This document shows, one piece after another, positions 1 to 11,125 of a stretch of 64,000 bases of DNA (its first letter is position 1; each line of letters starts with the position of its first letter). A program made the position numbers and the translations under genes. Under the pieces are notes generated by a model that saw only the letters and a program-made list of their open reading frames with translations, searched no databases and was not told where the DNA came from. Source of the stretch: Dromiciops gliroides (Eukaryota > Chordata > Mammalia > Microbiotheria > Microbiotheriidae); the NCBI RefSeq assembly GCF_019393635.1, contig NC_057866.1, positions 168,948,903 to 169,012,902 of the forward strand, given 5' to 3'.

Positions 1-545
1 TCAGAAAAATTGACTGTTAAAATTGTTTCCCAGATTTCTGCTTTCTTTTTAATCTTGGTTGCATTTGTTTTGTTTGTGCAAAACTTTTAAAAAATTTAAT
101 GTAATCAAAATGATCCATTTTGCATTTCATAATGTTCTTTATCTCATCTTTGATCATAAATTCTTCCCTTCTCCATAGATCTGACAAGTAAAGTATTCTT
201 CCTTTTCTAATTTGCCTAGGGTATCACCATTTATGTCTAGATCATGTACCTGTTTTGACTTTACTTTGGTATACAGTGTAAGATATTGGTCTATGCCTAG
301 TTTCTACTGTACTATTTTCCATTTTTCCTAGTACTTTTTGTTAACTAGTTAGTTCTTATCACAAAGGTTAGAGTCTTTGGGTTTATCAAACAGGATATTT
401 CTATATTCATTTAGTAATGTATTTTATGTGCCTAACCTATTCCACTTATCCACCACTCTATTTCTTAGCCAGTACCAAGCAGTTTTGATGGTTGCTGCTT
501 TATAATATAGTTTTAGATCTGGTACAGCTAGGCCACCTTCCTTTG

Positions 546-588
<43 letters not shown>

Positions 589-1745
589 GTGAGGAAATTG
601 GATTTAAGCGACTTGCACAGAGTCACACAGCTAGTAAGTGTTAAGTGTCTGAGGCTGGATTTGAACTCAGGTCCTCCTGAATCCAGGGCTGGTGCTCTAT
701 CCACTGTGCCACCTAGCTGCTCCTTCCTTTGCATTTTTTCTATTAATTCCCTTGATATTCTTGACCTTTTGTTCTTCCAGATGAATTTTGTTATTATTTT
801 TTTCTAGCTCTGTGAAATAATTTTTGGTAGTTTGATTTGTATGGCACTGAACAAACAGATTAATTTAGGTTGAATTGTCATTTTTATCATATTAGCTCAG
901 CTTACCCATGAACAATTGATATTTTATTATTTGTTTAGATCTGATTTTATTTATGTAATAAGTGTTTTGTAATTGTGTTCATATAGTTCCTGGGTTTTCC
1001 TTGGCAAGCTCAAATATTTTATATTGTCTACAGTTATTTTAAATGGAATTTCTCTTTCTATTTCTTGCTCCTGTGTTTTGTTGGTCATATATAGAAATGT
1101 TGATGATTTATGTTGGTTTCTTCTATATCCTGCAACTTTGTTAGAGTTGTTCATCATTTCAAGTAGTTTTCAGTTGATTCTTTAGGATTCTCTGCAAAAA
1201 GTGATAGTTTTGTTTCCTCCTTGTCTATTCTAGTTCCTTCAATTTCTTTTTCTTCTCTCATTTCTAAGGCTAACATTTCTACTACAATATTGAATAATAG
1301 TGGTGATAATGAATATCCTTATTTCTCCCCTAATCTTGTTGGGAATGCTTCTAATTTATCCCCATTATATTTAAAGCTTGCTGATGACTTTAGATAGATA
1401 CTATTTATCATCTTAGGAAAGCTCTACTTATTCCTATGCTCTCTAGTGTTTTAAATGGGAATGGGTGATGTATTTTGTCAAAAGCTTTTTCTGAATTTAT
1501 TGAGATAATCATGATTTTGGTTAGTTTTGTTATTGATGTGGTTGATTGTTGATAGTTTTCCTAATACTGAACCAGCCCTGCATTCCTGGTATAATCTCAC
1601 TTGTTCATAGTTCATTATCCTGGTGATAAATGATTGTAATTTCTTTGCTAATATCCTATTTTGGATTTTTGTACCAATATTCATTAGGGAGATTGGTCTA
1701 TCATTTTCTTTCTCTGTTTTTCCTTTTCCTGGTTTAGGTATGAGC
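1..1745 (-). mobile_element. L1 ORF2 fragment, decayed
   Basis: Antisense L1 running off the left edge. It parallels the better L1 copy at about 7245-8990 base for base over long stretches, with stops and frameshifts. The frame 1747-1478 preserves [22 protein letters not shown], a typical L1 RT segment. The catalytic FADD block is missing through a short deletion near 1187. A SINE interrupts it at 552-723. Confidence 0.85.
552..723 (-). mobile_element. Poly(A)-type marsupial SINE with TG-repeat tail
   Basis: Minus-strand SINE inserted in the L1 fragment. The tail side (551-585) is now a pure TG/CA microsatellite. Flanking duplication CCTTCCTTTGCATTTT occurs at 536-551 and 722-737. Confidence 0.85.
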
Positions 1746-2159
1746 AAAGCAAATTTGCTTGACTGTACTGAGCACAGAAGTTACAGGAGCAAAGACAAGG
1801 AATACCAGAGCTAGGGGCACATTTGGTCAGTTTTGTTGCAGTTATGTGCCATGGACCCCTTTATTCTGGTTGGGTGTTTTCTTTGTGGTTGAGTATAACA
1901 TGTATCTGATAGATCTGCTCCCCTTTTTTGTTGGAAAAAAGAACCAGAAGATATAGGAACCTGTGTGTTCTCTAAATACTAGCATTTGGTATCTTATGGA
2001 TGTCAGGAGCCACTAGGTGCAGAGCTACTGGCCTTTCCAGTACTCAATTTTCTGTGTGAAGTTGTCTAACTTACCTCAGCACACATACCTCATTACTAAG
2101 CATCAACAACAAGCTGTATCCTAGAGAAGTGAGTCATTCTGGTTTAAATCTTTAATATA
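1746..2159. other. No recognised feature
   Basis: AT-rich sequence between the L1 fragment and a MIR-like element. Short open frames only, with no repeat I recognise. Confidence 0.4.
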
Positions 2160-2395
2160 TTTGAGGGTGATGATGGTGATTATAACAATAGCTCACATTT
2201 CAATGAGCTTTTAAGGTTTACAAAGCAGTTTACATCCATTATCCCATTTAATTCTTCCCACAATTTTGTGAATTATTATTATTACCCTCATGTTATAATT
2301 GCGGCTCAGAGAGGCTATGAATCTTACTTAGAGTCGCACAGCTAGTAAGTGTTGGAGGCAGGATTCAAACACAGTTCTTCCTATCTCCCCTGCAC
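2160..2395 (-). mobile_element. MIR-like CORE-SINE fragment
   Basis: Shows the reversed MIR pattern: GCTCACATTTCAATGAGC, then a CATTTAATTCTTCCCACAA stretch, then GCACAGCTAGTAAGTG and the ATTCAAACACAG box. Confidence 0.6.
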
Positions 2396-2474
2396 ATCTT
2401 TTGGATGGTGTTGACCATAACAATACCTACATCCTCAACTTGTTCCTTCCTGGGACCAAGAAGCCTCCATTCCA

Positions 2475-2619
2475 GGGGCGGCTAGGTGGCGCAGTGGATA
2501 AAGCACTGGCCCTGGATTCAGGAGTACCTGAGTTCAAATCCAGCCTCAGAACTTAACACTTACTAGCTGTGTGACCCTGGGCAAGTCACTTAACCCCAAT
2601 TGCCTCACAAAAAAAAAGG
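2475..2619 (+). mobile_element. Poly(A)-type marsupial SINE
   Basis: Near full-length copy from GGGGCGGCTAGG to an A-run, flanked by a perfect 13-bp duplication AGCCTCCATTCCA (2462-2474 and 2620-2632). Confidence 0.9.
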
Positions 2620-2752
2620 AGCCTCCATTCCAAATGACCAATGTTTAGCCCTGCCACTGCACAGTGACCTCCATTCCTGCCCCACTTCTATCTGTCACTC
2701 TTAGAATTGTAATTAAATCAACACTACCATTGTCTTTAGAAAGGTATTGTCA

Positions 2753-2845
2753 GAAAAATCTGAAATTGTAAAGCATGTATAAACAAAAGTTGAGAACTAT
2801 CTTTACATGTAATGGAAAAAATAAAATACCTCATACATAAAAAAA
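2753..2845 (+). mobile_element. Very short 5'-truncated retroposon, probably an L1 3' end
   Basis: 93-bp insert ending in an A-rich tail after an AATAAA-like signal, bounded by a perfect 15-bp duplication AGAAAGGTATTGTCA (2738-2752 and 2846-2860). The internal text resembles my memory of marsupial L1 3' ends; that assignment is less sure than the insertion itself. Confidence 0.6.
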
Positions 2846-2924
2846 AGAAAGGTATTGTCAACTCATTGCTCAGTTTTGCCACTATCCATCTTTGTGCCCA
2901 CCAAGCCCACAACTCCTTTCCTTG

Positions 2925-3065
2925 ACTACTTCTATATATGGTTTCCTACATCAGAATTTGAGTTCCCTGTGGTCAGCATTGCCTTGCTTTTGTATCTATA
3001 TAGCCAGAGCTTAGCACAGTGCTTGGCACATAGGGAGCACTTAATGCTTTTCATTCATAAATTCA
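2925..3065 (+). mobile_element. L2 LINE 3' end
   Basis: Contains the L2 tail wording: AGCACAGTGCTTGGCACATA followed by GGGAGCACTTAATG. Confidence 0.6.
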
Positions 3066-3460
3066 CTCATTCATCCAAATCCATTATAAAAATATTCAAA
3101 AATTATACTTTACATTTTTTACAACATCAAGCGAGGGAAGGCAGAGGCTGGTATATTATCACTATTATATAGCTGGCTAAACAGAGACACAGAAACATTA
3201 TCCCCACCTCCCTCCATTCTCCCTCCCCTCCCTTCATCCCCCCATGTCACAAAGTTAGTAAATTAAAACTAGAATTCAGGAAAAATTCCAGAAATTTTTC
3301 TGAGAATAAGATAAATTCGTTCTATAAAAATGATCTAAATCTTTATTACCACATTTGCTCAAGTATTTTTCCCCACCATAAATTTTTCCCTTATAATTTG
3401 GAGGAATAAATGAGTTATTCTTTCCTCTAATTGTGACGACTTTTTGCAAAACAATTGCAG

Positions 3461-3612
3461 TGGTTAAGGAGAGTCAGAGTTTGGATCTAGCTATGCCACT
3501 TACTGAAAACCATTCACCAAACTCTCTGGTCCTCAGTTTCCTTATCTGTAAAAAGAGGAGGCTGGACTGGATGACCTCCCAACTCTGAGTCTCTGACTCT
3601 CTTAACTCATAT
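3461..3612 (+). mobile_element. MIR-like CORE-SINE
   Basis: CCACTTACTG, then CCTCAGTTTCCTTATCTGTA and a GGATGACCTCCCAACTCTGA end, in MIR order. Confidence 0.6.
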
Positions 3613-3894
3613 CGAGTGTCCCTTGCTTCTACCTTGCTTTTAACCATTCCATAATCAGCTGGGGAAATATGTCAGAGAGTTATTCCATGGTATATTAGCA
3701 TTATGTAAATATGCAGGCAAAATACTTTTGCATATCATCTGAGTTTTGAAAGATGACTAGTCATTAAAGCTGATGAGAGAAAAATAACATCTCCAGAGAT
3801 TATAAGGAGGTGCAAGAAAGCAGTGACTGGTCTTAAGTGCTTTCCCACAGAATTCAATGTAGTTGAGTTCAGTAACCTTTTGTTAAGTGCCTAC

Positions 3895-4225
3895 TATTCA
3901 CCAAGTAGAATCATAGAATCCAAAAGTGAGGAGGTAATTGTCAGGGGAGAGGGAAGTGAAGAGAGCATCTAGTCCAATAATACCAAAGAAGAATCCCCTC
4001 CACAATATACTTGATAATTGACCATTCATCCTCTGCTCTAAGACCTCTGATGGGGGTGGGGAATGGGGTAGGCCCTAATCCAAGACAGCACTACTCCCCT
4101 GTTGGACAGCTCCAGTTGTAAGGAAGTTACTCCTAACCTAAATCAAACCTAAATTTGTTTCCTTGCACCCTTCACTCATTGCTCCTAGTTCTGTATGCAG
4201 GGCCTAAACATACCAAGGATAAGCC

Positions 4226-4289
<64 letters not shown>

Positions 4290-4385
4290 AGCTCTTCAAA
4301 TATTTGAATATCTCTATGTTCTAGCAAGTGTACTACTCTATGTTCAGCAGAGTTCATCAGAAGGAATGGAAACAGTCATGTAGTT
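3895..4385 (-). mobile_element. CR1/L3 LINE 3' fragment
   Basis: Antisense CR1-type 3' region: GACAGCTCCAGTTGTAAGGA, TTACTCCTAACCTAAAT, then TCTTCAAATATTTGAATATC. A CA microsatellite has expanded inside it. Confidence 0.5.
4231..4288. repeat. CA microsatellite
   Basis: About 29 uninterrupted CA units within the CR1-like fragment. Confidence 0.95.
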
Positions 4386-4489
4386 TTGCAGGGTATACAA
4401 TCTCATTTCCAAATGAGATTCTAAATAATTTGGCATAGGATATTTTCTTTTAAAGGATTATCTTTATGTTAACAGTGGAAGGAAATTCA

Positions 4490-4980
4490 GCATTTGGTGA
4501 AGGGGGCTGTGTGTTTCATTCAACGTTCAAATGTTTATTAAACACCTAGTATATGTAAGGCACTGGAGATATGAAGACAAAGATGAACTAGTCCCTGACT
4601 GAGAGGAGATTACATTCTTTTGGGGCTCTATAACTGGTGAGAGGAAAGTAAATTCAAAGTCTATACAGAACTATAAAGGGGGAGAGGAGAGGGAGAGGAA
4701 GAAGGAGAGAGGGAGAGAGGAAGAGAGAGGGGGAGAGAGACAGAGAGACAGAAAGACAGAGACAGAGAGACAGAGAGAGAAGAAAGAGAAGGTTTGAAGA
4801 ATAGGAAATGTCCATATAGGAGGTAGCACTTGAGCTGTGCTCAGAAGGAAGCCAGGGCTTCTAAGAATTGGAGCTGAGGAAGGAGTAAATTTCAGAAAAA
4901 GGGCAGAGGTGAGAGACAGACTATTGTGGAAAGGGAAGAGCTAGCATCTCAGTTTGACTGGAATGGAGACAATTAGGAAA
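4490..4980 (+). repeat. Ancient dispersed repeat, family not determined
   Basis: Begins ATGTTTATTAAACACCTAGT and continues through a GA-rich tract (4679-4792) to AGCACTTGAGCTGTGCTCAG. The same text recurs at 18397, 19318, 23465, 41235 and 42480. Confidence 0.45.
4679..4792. repeat. GA-rich simple repeat
   Basis: GGGAGA and CAGAGA units; imperfect purine-rich tract. Confidence 0.8.
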
Positions 4981-5169
4981 AATCCAACCATTTAAATAAG
5001 AAAAAGCTTATTTTTCCTTCACTGTAATAACTCCTTCTTTTACCCTCTCTCCCTCCTCCCAAGAACTGAAAGAAATCTGAGTCCTAACCCTTAGTCTAAT
5101 GTACTTAAGATTTTTATGACCCTTTTAAACTTTGTCCCTGAGAGTAAAAAAAAAAACCCAAAACATTTA

Positions 5170-5870
5170 AAAAAAGAAATACAAACAACATTCTAGACTT
5201 TCTTAAAAATGGTTTCAGTTTTGGTTCCTGTTCTCTGTAGGCTCTGTCTTCTTTTTAAAAAATAGCTATTTTTTCCAACTGACAATCATTTATTTCCTCT
5301 TCCTCTCATTCTCCTCTCAATTGAACATCAACAATTTAAAGGAAAGTTAAACCCTCATAATAAATATGCACTAGTCAAACCAACTAAATTGCCTTTTTGA
5401 CCACGTCCAAAAACGTTTGTCTCAATGTGCATTTTAAGTCCATCACCTGTGTCAGGAGTGAGTAGTGGGCTTATTTTTGGTCCCCTGGAATCTTGGTCTG
5501 CCATTGTATTGATGTCTATAGCTTTTGAAAGTTGTTTTCCTTCATAATATTGCATAAATTATTCTGGTTCTGCTCACTTCACTGCATCAGTTCATGGAGG
5601 TCTTCTCAATTTCCTCTGAAACTGTCCATTTCACCATTTCTTAGGGTGCAATAATTTTATTCCATTTCTTATCCTATAATTTATTTAGCCATGTTGTTTT
5701 ATTTTGTTTTTGCTATTACAAAAAGAGCTGCTATAAATATTTTCGTACATATAGGGCTTTTTCTTAGATCTCTGGGGACACAATTAGGTTCTGACTTCTG
5801 TGGGTTGCAATGGAAAGACATTCACTTCATTATTGTCAGGTAATCAGTGAATCTACATTGGGTACATAAG
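5170..5870 (-). mobile_element. LINE 3'-region-like fragment
   Basis: Contains the reverse of GAACTGATGCAGTGAAGTGA and AAAGAGCTGCTATAAATATT, strings I associate with marsupial LINE 3' parts. Its relation to the L1 at 7.2-12.8 kb cannot be shown here because that copy lacks the matching end. Confidence 0.4.
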
Positions 5871-6590
5871 TAATCACAGGATTTATCCTGAGTATTTGTA
5901 AAATAAAAGACAATACTCAGTAGAGAAGTGGTAGATCATAGGTGTGGAATGAGGTGAATGCTGAGAGACATGGTTAATCAGTTAGTTTGTTTTATTTAGT
6001 TGTATGCTGCTTTTATTTTTAAAAAGAGGAATTCTGTTGCATATAAGAAAATGATAGCACATTTTAAAAAGCATCAATAAAAGATTTTTTCTTAAAGAAA
6101 GAAAATATAAGCAGAGTAGAGTCCCCCACAGGAAAAAAAACCAAAATCCAGATTTCATTTTTTTTAAAACATGAAGATAAAGGGCTAATGAATAACAGAT
6201 ACCAGTAGTGTCCACCATAGAAGGACCACTTTGAAAGGGATGTTTTTGATAATAACTGAGAACATCCCCTGCATAACCAGAAACTGACACTAGTAAAATT
6301 TTACTGTGAAATACGAAGTTATGAGCCACATCTGTATCCGGGTCATCAGCCATCAGAGAAAGATAGGAAGTGTCTTTTTAAACTACTGAGGTCCCAGAGT
6401 AGCATGCTTGGGATAATTTAGTTAAGTAATTTTTGAGTAAATAAGTGACCTGCTCAGGATCAGGCTATAGATTGCTTTTATGTCCAAGGAAAGTTCTGTG
6501 TAGAATTGAGGTGACAGTTCAGATAATTCAAGAGGGGAAAAACCCCCCAAAACAAACCTAGATATAAAATTCCTATTGCTGCATATTCTA
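5871..6590. other. No recognised feature
   Basis: AT-rich sequence. A 123-codon minus-strand frame (6353-5982) is present but has a low-complexity hydrophobic end and no family resemblance that I can see. Confidence 0.35.
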
Positions 6591-6594
6591 TGGA

Positions 6595-6750
6595 AAGAAA
6601 TGTGGTGGAACACACTGAACCTGTGGTTAGGAAGATCTGAATTCAAATCCCACCTCAGAAACTTACTAGCTAAGTGACCTTTTGGCAAACCTCTCTGAGT
6701 CTCAGTGTCTCCATCTATAAAATGGGTGTAATAATAATAGTAGGGCCCCA
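6595..6750 (+). mobile_element. MIR-like CORE-SINE
   Basis: GAATTCAAATCCCACCTCAG, ACTTACTAGCTAAGTGACC, then CTATAAAATGGGTGTAATAA. Confidence 0.6.
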
Positions 6751-6754
6751 ATGT

Positions 6755-7240
6755 AAGAGGGAGTTAAAAGTCAAGTAAAAGATGGCAAGATGAGTAAGCA
6801 AAGAAAGTTGAGAACTTTAGAAAGTTACTTTAGCAACAAAGAAGATTGAGGTGAACCCTCAGAAGAGGATAGCAATCTCAGGGCCATTACATCCAAAGCT
6901 TCTAAGAAAAATAGGATTTTGTCTCAGGCCATGGAAGTGCTCAAAAGGGACTTTGAAGAGAAAGTAGGAGTGATAGAAGGAAGATTTAGAGAGGTGGAGG
7001 AAAGAATGGAAAGAGAAATGAGAGTGATGCAGGAGAATCATGAGAAAAAAGTCAACAGCTTGAAAAGTCAAATGGAAAAGGAGATACAAAAAGTCTCAGA
7101 AGTAAATAATTGCCTAAGAATTAGGATTGAACAAATGGAAGTTAGTGACTTTATAAAAACCAAGACACAGTAAAGAGAATCTAAATGAGAAAACAAATAC
7201 AGGGCAATATGAAATATCTCCTTGGAAAAACAGCTGACCT
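6755..7240 (+). pseudogene. L1 ORF1 fragment (sense), broken
   Basis: ATG at 6790 opens MSKQRKLRTLESYF, which aligns with the ORF1 start of the antisense L1 (MSKKQKRALSIESF). The coiled-coil part follows as an open frame at 6919-7173 (REVEERMEREMRVMQENHEKK). After stops the match continues to about 7237, in NMKYLLGKTADL. It ends where the antisense L1 begins. In-frame stops make it dead. Confidence 0.8.
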
Positions 7241-7244
7241 GTAC

Positions 7245-10200
7245 TGGCCACAAAAATTGTTTCCCAGCTTTCTGCCTCCCTTCTAATTTTGGATGCATTG
7301 CTTCTGTTTGTACATTTTTTTTTAATTTAATGTAATCAAAATCATCCATTTTTCATTTTATAATATACTCTATCTCTTGTTTGGTCATAAACTGTTTTCC
7401 TTTCCAAAGATCTGATAGGTAGACTATTCCTTTCTCTCCTAATTTACCTATGGTATCACCTCTTATGTCTAAATTGTGTATCCATTTTTTTTTTTTTTTG
7501 GTGAGGCAATTAGAGTTAAGTGACTTGCCCAGGGTCACACAGCTAGTAAATGTTAAGTGTCTGAGGCTGGATTTGAACTCAGGTCCTCCTGAATCCAGGG
7601 CTGGTGCTCTATCCACTGCACCACCTAGCTGCCCCTCGTGTATCCATTTTGACCTTATTTTAGTATAAGGTTTAAGATGTTGGTCTATGCCTAATTTCTG
7701 CCATACTATCTTCCAGTTTTCCCAGCAGTTTTTGTCAAATACTGAGTTCCTATCCCAGAAGCTGGAGTCTTTGGGTTTATCAAACACTACATTACTAGTG
7801 TCATTTACTACTGCATTTCCTGTGCCTAGCCTTGTCCATTGATCTACCACTCTGTTTTTTAGCCAGTACCATAGTTTTGATGACTGCCACTTTATAGTAA
7901 AGCTCCAGGTTTGGTACTGCTAACCCACCTTCCTTTGAATTTTTTTTCATTATTTCCCTGGATATTCTTGATTTTTTTTCCAGATGAATTTTGTTATTAT
8001 TTTTTCTAGCTGTATAAAATAATTTTTAGGTAGTCTGATTGGTATGACACTGAATAAGTAAATTAATTTAGGCAGTATTGTCATTTTTACTATATTAACT
8101 CTGCCTATCCATGAGCAATTGATATCTTTCCAATTATTTAGATCTGATTTGATTTGTGTGAAGAGTGTTTGGTAGTTGTGTTCATAGAGTTCCTGGGTTT
8201 GTCTTGGCAAGTAGACTCCCAAGTATTTTATATTATCTACTGTTACTTTAAATGGAATTTCTCTTTCTATCTCTTGCTGCTGGACTTTGTTGGTCATGTA
8301 TAGAAATGCTGATGATTTATGTGGATTTATTTTATATCCTACTTTGCTAAAGTTGTTAATTGTTTCAAGTAATTTTTGAGTTGATTCTCGAGGATTCCTT
8401 AAGTATACCATCATATCATCTGCAAAGAGTGATAGTTTTGTTTCCTCCTTGCCTATTCTAATTCCTTTAATTCCTTTCTCTTCTCTGATTGCTAAAGCTA
8501 ACATTTCTAGGACAATATTAAATAATAGGGGTGATAATGGACATCCTTGTTTCACCCTTGATCTTATTGGGAAGGCCTCTAATTTATCTCCATTGCATAT
8601 AATACTTGCTGAGGGCTTTAGATAGATACTGTTTATTATTTTAAGGAAAGCTCCACCTATTCCTAAACTCTCTAGTGTTTTTATTAGGAATGGGTGCTGT
8701 ATTTTGTCAAAAGCTTTCCCTGCATCTATTGACATAATCATATGATTTTGGTTGGTTTTCTTGTTGATGTGGTTGATTATGTTAATAGTTTTCCTAATGT
8801 TGAACCAGCCCTGCATTCCTGGTATAAATCCCACCTGGTCATAGTGTATTATCCTGGTGATCACTTGTTGTAATCTCCTTGCTAATATCTTATTTAAGAT
8901 TTTAGCATCAATATTCATTAGGGAAATTGGTCTGTCATTTTCTTTCTCTGTTTTTGCTTTGCCTGGTTTTGGTATCACCACCATATTTGTGTCATAAAAC
9001 AAATTTGGTAGAATTCCTTCTTCCCCTATTTTTCCAAATAATTTGTATAATATTGGAATTAATTGTTCTTTAAATGTTTGGTGAAATTTACCCATAAACC
9101 CATCTGGCCCTGGGGGTTTTTTCTTAGGGAGTTCATTAATGGCTTGTTCAATTTCTTTTTCTAATATGGGTTTATTTAAGGATTTTATTTCCTCTTCAGT
9201 TAACCTGGGCAGTTTGTATTTTTGTAAATATTCATCCATTTCATTTAGATTGTCAAATTTATTGGCATACAGTTGGGCAAAATAATTCCTAATTATTGAT
9301 TTAATTTCCACTTCATTGGTGGTAACATCACCCTTTTCATTTTTGATACTGGTGATTTGGTTTTCTTCTTTCTTTTTTTTTTAAATCAAATTAACCAATA
9401 TTTTATCTATTTTATTGTTTTTTTCATAAAACCAGCTTAGTTTTATTGATTAATTCTATAGTTTTTTTGCTTTCAATCTTATTAATTTCTCCTTTAATTT
9501 TCAGGATCTCTAGTTTAGTATCTAATTGGGGATTTCTAATTTGTTCTTTTTCTAGCTTTTTAAGTTGCATGCCCAATTCATTAATCTCCTCTTTCTCTTT
9601 TTTATTCATGTAAGCATTTAGAGCTATAAATTTCCCCCTAAGCACTGCTTTGGCTGCATCCCATAGATTTTGGTATGTTGTCTCATTATTGTCATTCTAT
9701 TGGATATAGTTATTGATTGTTTCTATGATTTCTTGTTTGGCCCATTCATTCTTTAGAATGAAATTATTTAGTTTCCAATTGATTTTCATTCTACTTTTCC
9801 CTGGCTCTTTCTTACATGTAATTTTTATTGCATCATGATCTGAAAAGTCTGCATTTACTATTTCTGCCTTTCTACATTTGACTATGATGTTTTTGTGCCC
9901 TAATACATGGTCAATTTTTGAAAATGTGCCATGTACTGCTGAGAAAAAGGTATATTCCTTTCTATCCCTATTCAATTTTCTCCAGACATCTATCGTGTCT
10001 AACTTTTCTAGTAATCTATTTACCTCTTTCACTTCTTTCTTTTTTATTTTTTGGCTAGATTTATCTAATTCTGAGAGGGGGAGATTCAGATTGCCCAGTA
10101 GTATAGTATTACTGTCTAATTCCTCTTGTAACTCATTTAACTTCTCCTCTAAGAACTTGGATGCTATACCACTTGGCGCATACATATTTAATATTGATAT

Positions 10201-10505
10201 TACTTCATTATCTATAGTACCTTTTAGCAAGATGTAATTTCCTTCCTTATCTCTTTTAATGAGCTCTATTTTTGCCTGTGCTTTGTCTGAGATAAGGATT
10301 GCTACCCCTGCTTTTTTTTACTTTAGCTGAAGCATAATATGTTCTGCTCCAGCCTTTTACCTTTACTCTGTGTGTATCTGTCTGCTTCAAATGTGTTTCT
10401 TGTAAACAGCATATTGTAGGATTCTGTTTTTTAATCCACTCTGCAATTTACTTCCATTTTATAGCAGAGTTCATCCCATTCACATTCACAGTTATTATTA
10501 CTGTC
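7245..10505 (-). pseudogene. L1 ORF2 (endonuclease and reverse transcriptase), broken
   Basis: Blocks: N-terminus to about 10320 with an in-frame TAA at 10450-10448 and the endonuclease motif CLQETHL; 10230-9697 endonuclease with FSKIDHVLGH and SDHDAIK; 9645-9424; 9311-7950 reverse transcriptase (453 codons) with PGPDGF, the [15 protein letters not shown] block and catalytic FADD at codons 296-299 (8426-8415); 7850-7353 C-terminal region. Frameshifts map to A-runs near 10311-10319, 9371-9382 and 7940-7970. It is normally about 1275 residues; here the C-terminal end is lost. Confidence 0.9.
7489..7637 (-). mobile_element. Poly(A)-type marsupial SINE in L1 ORF2
   Basis: Antisense copy with T-run, inserted into L1. 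13-bp duplication GTGTATCCATTTT at 7476-7488 and 7638-7650. It is younger than the L1. Confidence 0.9.
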
Positions 10506-11125
10506 TATTCCCCTCCATTTTATTTACCCCTTTGTACTTTTCCCCCCTTCTTTCACCCTATTCCTCCTCACCGACGTTTTACTTCTTACCCCTGCCTCCC
10601 CCAATCTGCCCCTCCCTTTTTATCACCCCCTCTCTTTTCTTTACCCTTTTCTCCCTTGCTTTTGTCCTCCCTTCTATCAGTCCCCCCCTTTCCCTTCCCC
10701 TTTTGCTTCCCTAAAGAATGCGCTAAGTTTCTTTATTCCAATGAACGTATATGTTATTCCCTCTTTGAATCAAATCTAATGAGATTAGGGTTGAAACTAT
10801 GTTCACCCCTCCTTTCTTTCCCTCTATCATAAAAGGGTTTTTTTCACCTCTTCATATGATATAATTCATCCCATTCCACCTCCCCTTTCCTTTCCTCCCC
10901 TTAGACTCCCTTTTTAACCCCTTAATTTTTTTTGCATCATCATATCAAAGACAATTTATATTTATACCCTCTGTGGAAACTCCTTCTCTCTGCCCAAAAA
11001 CATTTACAGTTCTTAAGAGTTATGAGTATTATCTTCCTGTGTAGGGATATAAGCAGTTTAACCTAATTGAGTAACCTTTTTTTCTTCCCCTCTGTTTACC
11101 TTTTTTTTTTTTCCTGTTTACCTTT
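10501..11125 (-). other. L1 inter-ORF spacer, purine-rich
   Basis: About 600 nt between the ORF1 stop and the start of ORF2 similarity. On the L1 sense strand it is strongly purine-rich with runs such as GGGGAAGGGAAAGGGG. No open frame of note was seen on the sense strand. By comparison the human L1 spacer is about 60 nt. Confidence 0.6.

Noticed and set aside
2475..2619. tRNA-like head of the SINE as a tRNA gene
   Set aside because: The head resembles tRNA-derived promoter text but shows no complete cloverleaf or anticodon arm, and it is repeated 21 times with target duplications.
5982..6353. 123-codon minus-strand frame starting MADDPDTDVAHNF
   Set aside because: Ends in poly-Phe/Leu and Asn/Lys-rich text from AT-rich DNA; no recognisable family and no splice context.
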